Assembly: GCA_016703155.1 (NCBI GenBank)
Contig: JADJCP010000001.1
Span: 682,001-746,000, forward strand
DNA length: 64,000 nucleotides
From: Hydrogenophilales bacterium
GTDB taxonomy: Bacteria; Pseudomonadota; Gammaproteobacteria; Burkholderiales; Thiobacillaceae
Reading direction: 5' to 3'
The translations under genes and the position numbers were made by a program. The notes below the pieces were generated by a model, which was not told the DNA's origin, did no database searches, and saw only the letters and a program-made list of their open reading frames with translations. This document shows, in pieces, positions 18,987 to 28,190 of the stretch. Position 1 is the first letter of the stretch; each line of letters begins with the position of its first letter.

Positions 18987-20316
18987 GCCAACCGGGTTCA
19001 TCGTCGACAGCCTGATATCGGCAGTCGACGCCCAGTCCGGCGATCCACACCGGTGCGTCGTCCACGCACAGCATGGGCAGCACGCCACGTTCCCAGGGCG
19101 GCACGCCGGATTCCTGAAACCATTTCTTGACTGGCTTGCCAGGACGCAAGCCGTTCGGACGAAAATGTTCGCCGCCCGCGCGGGCCTGAAAATGGCATTG
19201 CCTGCCGTCAAGCAGCCGTGCCGAGATGCCCTGGCCAGGCAGGCGCTCGATCGTCAGCCGGCCACCGCCCCATTCCAACGCTACCTCTCCATGCCAGGGC
19301 AGATCCTGGGGTATTGGCGTCTCCGCACCGGGCTTCAGGGCATGGAGCCGGCCCCGATAGCGGCGTACCTCACCGCCCTCGACGTGCCAGTGGACCGCGG
19401 CATCGTTCCGCGAACACAACACTTGCCGCCAGAGTGCGTCGAGCTGCGCGCTGCCGGGCGTCAATTGCAGGCACTCGGCAAGCCAGAGGCGCAGCAGATT
19501 CTTGCCGCGCGCCTCGCCTAGCGCCACCACGGCGGTGACCTCCGGACACTGGAAGTCATCGAGCCGCCCGGCGTCCTCCCTGGCCAACTGCCCGAGCAGC
19601 ATCTCCGATTCGCGCAGATGTTCCATGGTGCGCCGCACTGTCCGGCGATAGGCCGGAAAACGGGCCTCGACGGCGGGCAGCCATTCCAGCCTCAGGAAGT
19701 TGCGCGTCAGGTGGGTGTCGAGATTGCTCTCGTCATGTACCGGGTCGATGCCATGATCCCGGGCATAGGCCTCAAGGTCGGCGCGCGAGACTTCCAGGAG
19801 CGGTCGCAGGATGCGTCTGCCGCGCCACTCGACATCCTCGGCCATGCCGCTCAGACCGCGCGCTCCGGCGCCGCGCAGCAGACGCATGAAAAAGGTCTCG
19901 ACCTGATCGTCCAGATGGTGCGCGAGCAGCACGGCATCGACTGGCCGCCGCGCGAACACCGCATAGCGCGCCTGACGCGCGGCGGCCTCGATGCCTTTGC
20001 CGGCGGGCACCACGGCGACCTCTTCGATGTCCAGGGGAACCTGCGCTGTCTGGCATAGCCGCCGGCAATAGGCCGCCCAGTTGTCGGCATTCGGGCTGAG
20101 GCCATGATGCACATGCACGGCGCTGAGGCTGAGGCTCAACTCGGCGCGCAGATCGACGAGGATATGCAGCAGGACGGTGGAATCCAGTCCGCCGGAGAGG
20201 CCCAGACAAATCGTGCCACCGGCGGGCAGCCTGGACGCCAGGAATGTCCGTGTCAGGGCGCGCGGCGTAACGTCGACCCAGGCGTCAGCGTACCCGGGTT
20301 TCCTTGTATTTCCCAT
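18961..20316 (-). CDS. tilS: tRNA(Ile)-lysidine synthetase TilS
   Basis: A 451-residue N-type ATP pyrophosphatase with the PP-loop GLSGGLDSTVLL (about residues 39-50), the AVHVHHGLSPNAD block and HHLDDQVETFFMRLLRGAG, then the TilS substrate-binding and C-terminal domains (RPNGLRPGKPVKKWFQE). It converts C34 of tRNA-Ile to lysidine so that AUA is read. The start inside accA (32-bp overlap) is the only reasonable ATG. The accA-tilS pairing is common in Proteobacteria. Confidence 0.94.
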   Translation of the reverse strand: MGNTRKPGYADAWVDVTPRALTRTFLASRLPAGGTICLGLSGGLDSTVLLHILVDLRAELSLSLSAVHVHHGLSPNADNWAAYCRRLCQTAQVPLDIEEVAVVPAGKGIEAAARQARYAVFARRPVDAVLLAHHLDDQVETFFMRLLRGAGARGLSGMAEDVEWRGRRILRPLLEVSRADLEAYARDHGIDPVHDESNLDTHLTRNFLRLEWLPAVEARFPAYRRTVRRTMEHLRESEMLLGQLAREDAGRLDDFQCPEVTAVVALGEARGKNLLRLWLAECLQLTPGSAQLDALWRQVLCSRNDAAVHWHVEGGEVRRYRGRLHALKPGAETPIPQDLPWHGEVALEWGGGRLTIERLPGQGISARLLDGRQCHFQARAGGEHFRPNGLRPGKPVKKWFQESGVPPWERGVLPMLCVDDAPVWIAGLGVDCRYQAVDDEPGWLISWLPPP

Positions 20317-21271
20317 AACCCATCAGACGCTGGAAACGCATGTTGAGCAGGGTGTCGAGTGGGTATTCCCGGACCGTGACGAGGGCCTCGCCAAGCGCCT
20401 TGCGCAGATTCTCCAGCATGAGTTCGCTGTCGCGATGCGCGCCGCCGAGAGGCTCCGGAACGATCTTGTCGATCAGCCCCAGGGAAAGCAGGCGATTGGC
20501 GGTAATCCCCAGGGTTTCCGCGGCCAGCGGCGCCTTGTCGGCACTCTTCCAGAGAATCGAGGCGCAGCCTTCCGGGGAGATGACCGAATAGGTGGCATGC
20601 TGCAACATCATCACCACGTCGCCGACGCCGATGGCCAGCGCCCCGCCCGAACCACCTTCGCCGACCACGGTGCAGATGATGGGTGTCTTTAGCTCGGCCA
20701 TGACGTACAGATTCCGGGCAATCGCCTCGGACTGTCCGCGTGCCTCGGCGTCGATGCCGGGATACGCCCCAGGCGTGTCGATGAAAGTGAATACCGGCAA
20801 CTGGAAACGCTCGGCCAGACGCATCATGCGCAGTGCCTTGCGATAGCCCTCGGGTCGGGGCATGCCGAAATTCCGGTATTGCCGTTCCTTGGTGTCGCGG
20901 CCTTTCTGATGGCCGATCACCACCACCGGTTCACCCTTGAAGCGGGCCGTGCCACAGACGATGGCCGGGTCGTCGGCGAAAGCGCGGTCACCGTGCAATT
21001 GCTGAAATTCGGTGAACAGGCCGTGGATGACATCCAGGGTATAGGGCCGCTGCGAATGCCGGGCGACCTGCGATACCTGCCAGGCCGACAGCTTGGCATA
21101 GGTATCCTTGGTCAGGGCGGCGCTCTTTTTTCTGAGCCGGGCAATCTCGTCGGACAGATCGACACGCTTCGCGTCCGGATCGTCCTGCTCCCCCTGCATG
21201 GAACTCAATTCCTCGATCTTCGCCTCAAGGTCGGCGATCGGCTGCTCGAAATCCAGAAAGGTTGTTTTCAT
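20285..21271 (-). CDS. accA: Acetyl-CoA carboxylase carboxyltransferase subunit alpha
   Basis: A 328-residue protein, normal family length, starting MKTTFLDFEQPIADLEAKI. Crotonase-fold motifs are visible: HRDRAFADD-type region (LHGDRAFADDPAIVCG), IGHQKGRDTKE, MPRPEGYRKALRMM, FIDTPGAYPGI and VVGEGGSGGALAIGVGD. AccA with AccD transfers carboxyl from biotin to acetyl-CoA to make malonyl-CoA. Its 3' end overlaps tilS. Confidence 0.97.
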   Translation of the reverse strand: MKTTFLDFEQPIADLEAKIEELSSMQGEQDDPDAKRVDLSDEIARLRKKSAALTKDTYAKLSAWQVSQVARHSQRPYTLDVIHGLFTEFQQLHGDRAFADDPAIVCGTARFKGEPVVVIGHQKGRDTKERQYRNFGMPRPEGYRKALRMMRLAERFQLPVFTFIDTPGAYPGIDAEARGQSEAIARNLYVMAELKTPIICTVVGEGGSGGALAIGVGDVVMMLQHATYSVISPEGCASILWKSADKAPLAAETLGITANRLLSLGLIDKIVPEPLGGAHRDSELMLENLRKALGEALVTVREYPLDTLLNMRFQRLMGYGKYKETRVR

Positions 21272-21323
21272 GACGGCTCGGTGAAAATGATTGGGTCCGG
21301 GGCGCGGATTTTACCGCACCCGT

Positions 21324-21812
21324 TCAATGATGATGGTGCCCATGCGGCCCGTGGGCGTGGCCATGCGCAACTTCCTCGGCAAGCGCGGGACGCACCTCGC
21401 CGACGGTGCATTGAATGCGCAAGGACTGCCCGGCGAGCGGGTGATTGCCGTCGACCACGACCTTGCCATCGGCGATGTCGGTAACGGTGTAGAGCAGATG
21501 ATGGTGGCCGTCCTCGCTGCTACCTTCGAACTGCATGCCGACGGCGACACTCTCCGGGAACAGGTCCACCGGTTCCATGCGTACCAATTCGGCGTCGTAC
21601 TCGCCAAAGGCATCGTCGGGTTCCAGCACCAGGTCAACGACATCGCCTCCCTGCTTGCCTTCCAGGGAGGCCTCGACCTTCGGGAAGATGCCGTCATAAC
21701 CTCCGTGCAGGTACACGGCGGGCTCTTCCCGAGTCGCCTCTTCAAGCAATTCACCGTCGAGGGTGGACAGGCGATAGGTAATGGTAACGACGGAATCCTT
21801 GGCAATACGCAC
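21324..21812 (-). CDS. slyD: FKBP-type peptidyl-prolyl isomerase SlyD
   Basis: A 162-residue protein from GTG 21812 (RIAKDSVVTITYRLSTLDGE), one base after the bcp stop. FKBP half-domains flank the insert-in-flap (EPDDAFGEYDAELV; VPVGMQF-like VAVGMQFEG), with TVTDIADGKVVVDGNHPLAG completing the fold. The tail is His-rich (HGHAHGPHGHHHH), the metal-binding feature of SlyD, which also serves nickel delivery to hydrogenases. An upstream in-frame ATG at 21890 would overlap bcp and add residues with no family match. Confidence 0.93.
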   Translation of the reverse strand: MRIAKDSVVTITYRLSTLDGELLEEATREEPAVYLHGGYDGIFPKVEASLEGKQGGDVVDLVLEPDDAFGEYDAELVRMEPVDLFPESVAVGMQFEGSSEDGHHHLLYTVTDIADGKVVVDGNHPLAGQSLRIQCTVGEVRPALAEEVAHGHAHGPHGHHHH

Positions 21813-21813
21813 T

Positions 21814-22278
21814 TCAAAGCCCCTTGACCAGATTGAGAATCTCGGCCGCGTGTCCCTTCGGGGTGACGCCAGCCAACACATGCCGGACAACGCCGGATTT
21901 ATCGATAATGAAGGTGGTGCGGTTCACCGATTCGCGCAGCACGCCATCCACCTCCTTTTCCTGCAACACCCCGTAGGCACGGCAGGTAACGCAGTCCTTG
22001 TCGGCCAGCAAACGCACGGTGATGCCATGCTTGTCGCGGAAAACGCCGTGGCTGATGCAATCGTCCCGGGACACGCCGAGGACGACACAGCCGAGTTTGC
22101 CGAAGTCGCCTTCCAAATCACTGAATTCGATGGCCTGGGTCGTGCAGCCGGGCGTATTATCCCTGACGTAGAAGTACAGGACGACATGCTGTTTGCTGCG
22201 GAACTGCGCAAGACTGACCAGCGCCATATCGGCATCGGGCAGTTCGAAATCAGGCGCGCGGTCGCCCGGTGTGATCAT
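21814..22278 (-). CDS. bcp: Thioredoxin-dependent peroxiredoxin BCP/PrxQ
   Basis: A 154-residue peroxiredoxin: GDRAPDFELPDAD, then FYVRDNTPGCTTQAIEFSDL with the peroxidatic Cys in PGCTTQ. Additional cysteines (GC in the strand after it, DDCISHG, and DCVTC) include candidate resolving residues; the usual CxxxxC of PrxQ is not present, so the resolving partner is uncertain. It reduces peroxides. The downstream slyD follows after one base, so both are one unit. Confidence 0.92.
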   Translation of the reverse strand: MITPGDRAPDFELPDADMALVSLAQFRSKQHVVLYFYVRDNTPGCTTQAIEFSDLEGDFGKLGCVVLGVSRDDCISHGVFRDKHGITVRLLADKDCVTCRAYGVLQEKEVDGVLRESVNRTTFIIDKSGVVRHVLAGVTPKGHAAEILNLVKGL

Positions 22279-22330
22279 GGTGGCCTCGTCGGGACAGTTG
22301 GGATTTTGCGTGGATTATAAGAGTTAGAAG

Positions 22331-23512
22331 ATGACGACCAGAAAAAAAACTCCGCTTTCTTTTTCACCCCCTACCCTTGACACCCTGCTCGGCGGTCTCT
22401 CGACCCAGGCATTCATGAAGCACTACTGGCAGAAAAAACCCCTGTTGGTACGGCAGGCCATCCCAGGGTTTGGCGCCATGATAGACCGTCAGGGCTTGCT
22501 CGACCTGGCCTGTCGTGACGACGCCGAGAGCCGCTTGGTCCGGCAAAGTCGGGGACGCTGGCAAGTCGAATACGGCCCGCAGACCCTTGAAGGGCTCAAA
22601 CGGCTGCCGAAGCGCGACTGGACAGTGCTGGTTCAGGGCGTGAACCTCCTGGTGCCGGAGGCCGACACCCTGATGCGCGCCTTCAACTTCATCCCCTACG
22701 CCCGGCTGGACGACTTGATGGTCAGCTTCGCGCCCACCGGCGGCGGTGTCGGCCCGCACTTCGACTCCTACGACGTCTTTCTGATCCAGGGGCTCGGTCA
22801 ACGCCGCTGGGAAATCGGCGCGCAGCAGGACAAGAGTCTGGTACCGAATGCGCCACTGCGCATCCTGAAGAACTTCCAGCCCGAGGAAACCTGGGATCTG
22901 GAGCCCGGCGACATGCTCTATCTGCCGCCGCAATATGCCCACAACGGCGTTGCCCTGACTGACTGCATGACCTGGTCGGTGGGCTTCCGGGCCTACCCGG
23001 CGCAGGATATAGCCATGCAGTTCCTGATCTACCTCCAGGACAACCTGGAAATCGAAGGCGTCTATTCCGACCCGGACATCAAGCCGACGCGTCATCCGGG
23101 CAAGATACCCGGCACCATGCTGAAACAGTTCAAAGCCATGCTGCGGGCCATCCGCTGGGACCGCAAGGATATCGAGGACTTCATCGGGGCCTACCTGAGC
23201 GAGCCGAAACAGAACGTCTTTTTCGACCCTCCGGAGCGCCCTCCCGCTTTTACCCGATTTGCCACGCAGGCGCGGCAACAGGGCCTGCAACTGGATAAGC
23301 GCAGCAACCTGCTGTACCGCAAAAAGGTATTTTTCATGAATGGCGAGCATGTCGAGGTCGCTCCCGAACATATTCCAACACTCAGACACTTTGCCGATGC
23401 CCGTGCGCTCGCTCCAGGGTTTTCCGCCGATGAAACCTTGTTGCTCCTGTTCCATGAGTGGCTTTGCGCCGGCTATTTGGTACTCCCCAGGAATTCGCGG
23501 CGCGCGACTTGA
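22331..23512 (+). CDS. Cupin/JmjC-type ribosomal oxygenase (RoxA/YcfD-like)
   Basis: A 393-residue 2-oxoglutarate/Fe(II) oxygenase. The cupin core has HFDSYDVFLIQGLGQRRWEIG, which supplies the HxD iron ligands, the PGDMLYLPPQYAHNGVAL block with the distal His, and a C-terminal winged-helix-like region. In E. coli the homologue YcfD (RoxA) hydroxylates an Arg of ribosomal protein uL16. The start has GAAG upstream at 22328-22331. It is divergent from bcp. Confidence 0.88.
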   Translation: MTTRKKTPLSFSPPTLDTLLGGLSTQAFMKHYWQKKPLLVRQAIPGFGAMIDRQGLLDLACRDDAESRLVRQSRGRWQVEYGPQTLEGLKRLPKRDWTVLVQGVNLLVPEADTLMRAFNFIPYARLDDLMVSFAPTGGGVGPHFDSYDVFLIQGLGQRRWEIGAQQDKSLVPNAPLRILKNFQPEETWDLEPGDMLYLPPQYAHNGVALTDCMTWSVGFRAYPAQDIAMQFLIYLQDNLEIEGVYSDPDIKPTRHPGKIPGTMLKQFKAMLRAIRWDRKDIEDFIGAYLSEPKQNVFFDPPERPPAFTRFATQARQQGLQLDKRSNLLYRKKVFFMNGEHVEVAPEHIPTLRHFADARALAPGFSADETLLLLFHEWLCAGYLVLPRNSRRAT

Positions 23513-23690
23513 GCGAGGCAGTTTGTTGCCCAGAAGCGACGCTGATGCAACTTCTTAAAAAAAAACGCTAACCCCCTAGCTTTGTCTGGCGATTTTGCTA
23601 GAATTCGGCGCTGTCGGCTCACGCCAATTTATCGGTGCGGATCGATGTTTACCAGTGTTGATCAACTCAATGTGTAAGGGATACATACAA

Positions 23691-23914
23691 ATGAAATACT
23701 CCGTTCTGCTCGCCGCCCTGCTGGCCCTTGGTCTGACCGCTTGTGGTAAGAAAGAAGAAGCCGCTGCTCCGCTCCGGCTCCTGAAGCCGCTGCTCCCGCT
23801 CCGGCTCCTGCTGCTCCCGCTGATGCCGCTGCTCCTGCTGCCCCCGCTGATGCCGCCGCTCCCGCTGCTGCCCCGGCTGATGCTGCTGCTCCGGCCGCTG
23901 CTCCCGCCAAGTAA
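23691..23914 (+). CDS. Small Ala/Pro-rich lipoprotein, frameshifted
   Basis: Begins MKYSVLLAALLALGLTACGKKEEAAAP, a lipoprotein signal with lipobox LTAC (Cys18). After about 23772 the open frame becomes an implausible poly-Leu tail, while the +1 frame reads an Ala/Pro/Asp repeat of the type APAAPADAAAP, three times over, ending PAK at the TAA 23912-23914. One lost base in CTCCGCTCC explains this. The restored product is about 74 residues, mature part roughly 57, a kind of small lipoprotein common in Betaproteobacteria with no known function. A strong terminator follows 20 bp later. (Sequence shown is split; longest run here is the signal region, residues 1-20 being MKYSVLLAALLALGLTACGK.). Confidence 0.78.
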
Positions 23915-23933
23915 TTCGTTACTTGCAGAGCTG

Positions 23934-23961
23934 AAAAGCCGGCCTTCGGGCCGGCTTTTTT
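23934..23961. terminator. Bidirectional Rho-independent terminator
   Basis: Stem AAAAGCCGGCC / GGCCGGCTTTT with a TTCG tetraloop and T6 on the plus strand, A4 on the other. It lies between the convergent lipoprotein gene and the aminotransferase gene, so it can end both. Confidence 0.93.
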
Positions 23962-23973
23962 ATTGCCTGACTC

Positions 23974-25134
23974 TCAGCCGCGCAAAAAAACATCGAGTCG
24001 AGCCAGCGCCTCGGTAATGCGCGCCAACGAGGTCGTATACGCAAAGCGAACATGCCGATCCGCACCATGCCGGCCAAAATCGCGCCCGGGGGTGATCGCC
24101 ACTCCGGAAGCGTCTAGCAGACTCGCGGCGAATTGCTCCGCGTCCGTGGCGAAACACGAGATGTCGGCATAGACATAGAATGCCCCATCCGGTTTGACCG
24201 GCAACCCGAAGCCCAGGCGTGCCAACTCCGGCAGCAGGGCGTCACGACGACGCCGCAGCTCCGCTTTGTGACCTTCCAGAATGACTCGCGTCGCGTCGCC
24301 GAAGGCTGCCAATGCGGCATACTGCGCTGGCGTCGGCGCGGCCAGGAAGAGATTTTGCGCCAGCTTGTCGATATCCGGCATGAGCCAGGCCGGCGCCAGC
24401 AGCCAGCCGAGTCGCCAACCGGTCATCAGGAAATACTTCGAAAAACTGTTGACGACGATGACATCGTCGCCGAGCGCCGCGGCACTCGGCTCATCGGCCT
24501 CGTAAATCAACTCGTGGTAGATCTCGTCGACGATCAACCAGCCCCCCCTGCGCTTGACCACCTCATGAATGGCGCGCAGTTCAGCGACGGGGATGACGGT
24601 ACCGGTGGGATTGCCGGGGTTGGCCACCAGAACGCCGCGCGTGCGCTCGCCCCAATGCTGCTCGACGAGAGTGGCCGTCAGTTGAAAGCCGCTCTCGGGG
24701 CCGACCGGCACGCCGACTCCGACGGCTTCGACAACACGGGCGAAATGACGATTGCAGGGATAGCCCGGATCGGCGAGCAGGACTTCCTCGCCGGGATTGA
24801 ACAACGCGGCCATGACCAGCAGCAAGGCGCCCGAAGCGCCCGGAGTCACGGCGACCCGCCCCGGATCGACGTCGACCGCATAACGCCGCGCGTAATAGCC
24901 GGCGATGGCCGCGCGCAGTTCAGGTAACCCAAGGGCTGGTGTGTAGTGCGTCTGCCCGGCGCGTAGCGCGGCGACGCCCGCCGCGACTACGGGCTCCGGC
25001 GTGGCAAAATCCGGCTCGCCGACCTCCAGGTGGATGACATCGCGGCCGGCGGCCTGCATGGCCTTGGCCCGGGCCAGGATCGCCATGACCCGGAACGGCT
25101 CGATGTCGTCGAGCCGTGTTGCCCTACGCCTCAC
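23974..25134 (-). CDS. Class I/II pyridoxal-phosphate aminotransferase
   Basis: A 386-residue fold-type I enzyme: VIHLEVGEPDFATPEPV, TPGASGALLLVMAAL, NPGNPTGTVIP, VDEIYHELIYE (Asp/Tyr contacts to PLP) and the Schiff-base Lys in NSFSKYFLMTGWRLGW, followed by the substrate-carboxylate Arg in the C-terminal part (HVRFAYTTS). It resembles aspartate/alanine-type transaminases; the amino-acid pair is not decidable. Convergent with the lipoprotein gene and 10 bp after thioredoxin. Confidence 0.9.
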   Translation of the reverse strand: MRRRATRLDDIEPFRVMAILARAKAMQAAGRDVIHLEVGEPDFATPEPVVAAGVAALRAGQTHYTPALGLPELRAAIAGYYARRYAVDVDPGRVAVTPGASGALLLVMAALFNPGEEVLLADPGYPCNRHFARVVEAVGVGVPVGPESGFQLTATLVEQHWGERTRGVLVANPGNPTGTVIPVAELRAIHEVVKRRGGWLIVDEIYHELIYEADEPSAAALGDDVIVVNSFSKYFLMTGWRLGWLLAPAWLMPDIDKLAQNLFLAAPTPAQYAALAAFGDATRVILEGHKAELRRRRDALLPELARLGFGLPVKPDGAFYVYADISCFATDAEQFAASLLDASGVAITPGRDFGRHGADRHVRFAYTTSLARITEALARLDVFLRG

Positions 25135-25143
25135 CCGCGCGCC

Positions 25144-25527
25144 TCACGCCAGATGCTTGTCGATGAACTCGCGGACGAAGTGCTCCGGCTTGGCGCCATG
25201 GAAGCGGTCAACGACTTCGCCGTTTTTATAGAGCAGTACGGTGGGGAAACCACGCGCGCCGTTTTGCCCGGCGATTTTCATGTTGTCGCCCTCGTCGACC
25301 TCGACCTTGGCCAGTCTTACCTTGTCGCCTACTGCGGCACGAGACGCGTCAGCACCGGTGTCAGAAAAATGGCAGGGGCCGCACCAGTCGGCCCAGAGAT
25401 CGACGAGTACCAGACGGGTTTTGGATGTCTCGATGACATCGGCCTCGAAGTGATGCGTGTCCGTATCGAAGATGCATTTATCGCACACCGCATCATGGTG
25501 CGCGTGATCATGGTGTTGCAGGGTCAT
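25144..25527 (-). CDS. Thioredoxin-family protein with His-rich N-terminus, compensated frameshift
   Basis: About 127 residues from ATG 25527 (a TTG at 25551 is a weaker alternative). The leader is His-rich with a CxxC (HHDHAHHDAVCDKC), followed by a thioredoxin fold with active site WADWCGPC and the cis-Pro loop GARGFPTVLLYKNGEVV. The segment right after the active site (FSDTGADASRAA) does not fit the family; the adjacent frame reads FLTPVLTRLVPQ, the expected helix. An extra T in the T5 run (25365-25369) and a lost base near 25331 would restore it. Resembles thioredoxin with an extra zinc-ribbon-like leader (thioredoxin 2-like); function in disulfide exchange is inferred. Confidence 0.85.
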   Translation of the reverse strand: MTLQHHDHAHHDAVCDKCIFDTDTHHFEADVIETSKTRLVLVDLWADWCGPCHFSDTGADASRAAVGDKVRLAKVEVDEGDNMKIAGQNGARGFPTVLLYKNGEVVDRFHGAKPEHFVREFIDKHLA

Positions 25528-26296
25528 GTTCCAGTGACTCCAGGCGAGCAAGGGGATCTTGTTTATAAAACAGTCTCATCTGTTCGTATACCGCCGGATA
25601 GGCTGCGCCGAGCAGATCCGGCACTTCGAAAAAACACTCCGTGAGCACGGCGAAAAACTCCGCCGGGCTCTCCGCCGCGTAGGGGTCGATCTCGGTGTCT
25701 TCGCCGAGATCGACACGTCGACAGAAATCCTTGTAGGCGGCGTTGAACGCCGCTGCCCAGCCCGCCACCGACATCCCGGAATGCAGTGGCGGCAAACCAT
25801 CGACAGCGCCGTTCTTCATGTCCAGTTTGTGGGCAAACTCGTGGATGACCACATTGAAACCCTCGGCGGCGCCACTCGCCGCGACATCCTGCCAGGACAA
25901 CACCAACGGGCCACCGGCCATGGCCTCGCCGGAACGGGCATGGCGAACATGGTGCACGACACCGTCCGGGCCAGTCTCGTGGCCTTCGTAGAGAAATTCG
26001 CCTGGGTAGACGATGACCTCGACCCAGTCGCCGTAGGCGTCGGCGCCCAACTCAAGCACGGGCAGCGCGGCGAAGATGGCGATGGCCGTAACCTTATAGG
26101 CGTCGAGCGACAGGCCGGCGGCGCCGCTGAATTGTTTGTCGCGCAGTATGTCCTGCGCCACCTGGCGCAGGCGCAGCCTGTGTTCGACATGCAGTCCGTC
26201 AAACACAGGCAGGCCGGTAACCTCGGTCCAGGCCGACTCATCCAGCTCGGAGCCCGCCTTCGCGGCTCCGAACAGGCTGCCCAGCAGTCCCGACAT
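25508..26296 (-). CDS. mtfA: MtfA-family zinc peptidase (M90)
   Basis: A 262-residue protein from ATG 26296 (MSGLLGSLFG), just after the typA stop. Zinc-binding motif VIHEFAHKLDMKNG (HExxH) is at about residues 154-167 and the third ligand region ESPAEFFAVLTECFFE follows. In E. coli MtfA binds the repressor Mlc and so affects ptsG control, and has peptidase activity. A longer frame upstream to 26407 lies inside typA and is not supported. Its 3' end overlaps the start of the thioredoxin gene by 20 bp. Confidence 0.9.
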   Translation of the reverse strand: MSGLLGSLFGAAKAGSELDESAWTEVTGLPVFDGLHVEHRLRLRQVAQDILRDKQFSGAAGLSLDAYKVTAIAIFAALPVLELGADAYGDWVEVIVYPGEFLYEGHETGPDGVVHHVRHARSGEAMAGGPLVLSWQDVAASGAAEGFNVVIHEFAHKLDMKNGAVDGLPPLHSGMSVAGWAAAFNAAYKDFCRRVDLGEDTEIDPYAAESPAEFFAVLTECFFEVPDLLGAAYPAVYEQMRLFYKQDPLARLESLEHDPATP

Positions 26297-26303
26297 GCCG
26301 GGG

Positions 26304-28130
26304 CTAGATGGCGTCGCGCATGGCCCGTTTACGCTCGTTCTCGGTGAGGTAGCGCTTGCGGATGCGGACAGACTTGGGGGTGATCTCGACCAGTTCGTCG
26401 TCGGCAATGAATTCGACCGCGGCTTCCAGATTCATCAGCGTCGGCGGCACCAGACGCACGGCTTCGTCGGTGCCGGAAGCGCGCACGTTGGTCAATTGCT
26501 TGCCCTTGATCGGATTGACCACGAGATCGTTGTCGCGGCTGTGCAGGCCGATGATCATGCCTTCGTACAACGGGTCGTTGTGCTGCACGAACATGCGGCC
26601 GCGATCCTGCAATTTCCACAAGGCGTAGGCCACGGCCGCGCCATTTTCGGCGGAAATCAGCACGCCGTTGCGCCGTTCCGGCATATCCGGACGCACCGGA
26701 CCCCAGTCGTCGAAGACGTGGCTCATGATGCCGGTACCGCGCGTCATGGTCATGAAGTCGCCCTGGAAGCCGATCAGACCGCGCGCCGGAATGCGGTATT
26801 CCAGACGCACCCGACCCTGGCCGTCCGGCACCATGTCGAGCAGATCGCCGCGCCGGCGGCCGATTTCTTCCATGATCGAGCCTTGGTGGACTTCCTCGAC
26901 GTCGATGGTCAGCAGTTCATACGGTTCCTGCTTTTCGCCGTCCATCTCGCGGGTCACGACGCGCGGCCGCGACACGGCCAGCTCGAAACCTTCGCGGCGC
27001 ATGTTCTCGATCAGGATGGTCAGGTGCAGTTCGCCGCGACCGGACACCAGGAACACGTCGGCATCGGAGGTATCCTCGACGCGCAGGGCGACATTGACCA
27101 ACAGCTCTTTTTGCAGGCGGTCGCGGATGTTGCGGCTGGTGACGAACTTGCCTTCCTTGCCGGCGAAGGGCGAGTTGTTGACCATGAAGTTCATGGTCAG
27201 GGTCGGCTCGTCGATGGCGATCACCGGCAGCGCTTCGGGTTGCTCGACGTCGGCGATGGTAGCGCCGATGGCAACGTGGTCAACGCCCGAGATGATGATG
27301 ATGTCGCCGGCTTCGGCCTCGTCAACCGGCACGCGATCGAGACCACGGAAACCCAGGATGGTGCCGATGCGCGCCTTTTCCTTGAACTCGTCGCCGAGCA
27401 GGACCATGACTTCCTGGTTGACCTTCATGCGACCGCGTTGCACGCGACCGACGCCGAGACGACCCAGATATTTCGAGTAATCCAGCGCCGCGATCTGCAT
27501 CTGCAACGGTTCGTCCGGGTTGCCGCTGGGCGGAGCAACATGTTTCAGAATGGTCTGATACATGGCTTCCATGTCGGTCGCCGGGTTGGCGTTGTGCGCC
27601 TCCAGATCCAGCGTCGCCCAGCCTTGCAGCGCGGAAGCGAAAACCACCGGGAAATCCATCTGCTCTTCGCTTGCACCCAGCTTGTCGAACAGGTCGAAGG
27701 TTTCGTTGATGACCCAGTCCGGGCGGCTGCCCGGCCGGTCGACCTTGTTCACGACGACGATGGGCTTGAGGCCATGTTGCAGCGCCTTGCGGGTGACGAA
27801 GCGGGTCTGCGGCATCGGCCCTTCGACGGCGTCGACCAGCAGAAGACAGCCGTCCACCATGCCCAGGACGCGTTCGACCTCGCCGCCGAAGTCGGCGTGG
27901 CCGGGGGTGTCGACGATGTTGATGCGGGTGCCGTTGTAATCGATGGCCGTGTTCTTGGCCAGGATGGTGATGCCCCGCTCTTTCTCCAGATCGTTGGAGT
28001 CCATCATCCGCTCGGAGAGCTGCTGGTGGGCGGCGAAGGTGCCGGATTGCTGCAGAAGCTTGTCCACCAGGGTGGTCTTGCCATGGTCGACGTGAGCGAT
28101 GATGGCGATATTGCGGAGGTTGCGGGACAT
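26304..28130 (-). CDS. typA: Ribosome-associated GTPase TypA/BipA
   Basis: A 608-residue translational GTPase from ATG 28130 (MSRNLRNIAIIAHVDHGKTT), with P-loop AHVDHGKTT, switch II DTPGHADFGGEVERV, NKVD, EF-Tu-like domain 2, EF-G-like domains III and V, and the BipA C-terminal domain (RASGTDEAVRLVPP, TPKSVRIRKRYL). BipA helps 50S assembly and growth at low temperature. The 5' extension to 28169 is not supported. Confidence 0.96.
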   Translation of the reverse strand: MSRNLRNIAIIAHVDHGKTTLVDKLLQQSGTFAAHQQLSERMMDSNDLEKERGITILAKNTAIDYNGTRINIVDTPGHADFGGEVERVLGMVDGCLLLVDAVEGPMPQTRFVTRKALQHGLKPIVVVNKVDRPGSRPDWVINETFDLFDKLGASEEQMDFPVVFASALQGWATLDLEAHNANPATDMEAMYQTILKHVAPPSGNPDEPLQMQIAALDYSKYLGRLGVGRVQRGRMKVNQEVMVLLGDEFKEKARIGTILGFRGLDRVPVDEAEAGDIIIISGVDHVAIGATIADVEQPEALPVIAIDEPTLTMNFMVNNSPFAGKEGKFVTSRNIRDRLQKELLVNVALRVEDTSDADVFLVSGRGELHLTILIENMRREGFELAVSRPRVVTREMDGEKQEPYELLTIDVEEVHQGSIMEEIGRRRGDLLDMVPDGQGRVRLEYRIPARGLIGFQGDFMTMTRGTGIMSHVFDDWGPVRPDMPERRNGVLISAENGAAVAYALWKLQDRGRMFVQHNDPLYEGMIIGLHSRDNDLVVNPIKGKQLTNVRASGTDEAVRLVPPTLMNLEAAVEFIADDELVEITPKSVRIRKRYLTENERKRAMRDAI

Positions 28131-28190
28131 GGAAATATTAGAAGATGCTAAAGAGCGGAATTCTAGCACGCCGACGTGACATTTCCCTGC

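Noticed and set aside
23691..24017. A poly-leucine membrane protein after the lipoprotein signal
   Set aside because: The Leu-rich text is the wrong frame of an Ala/Pro repeat that ends in PAK-stop in the next frame.
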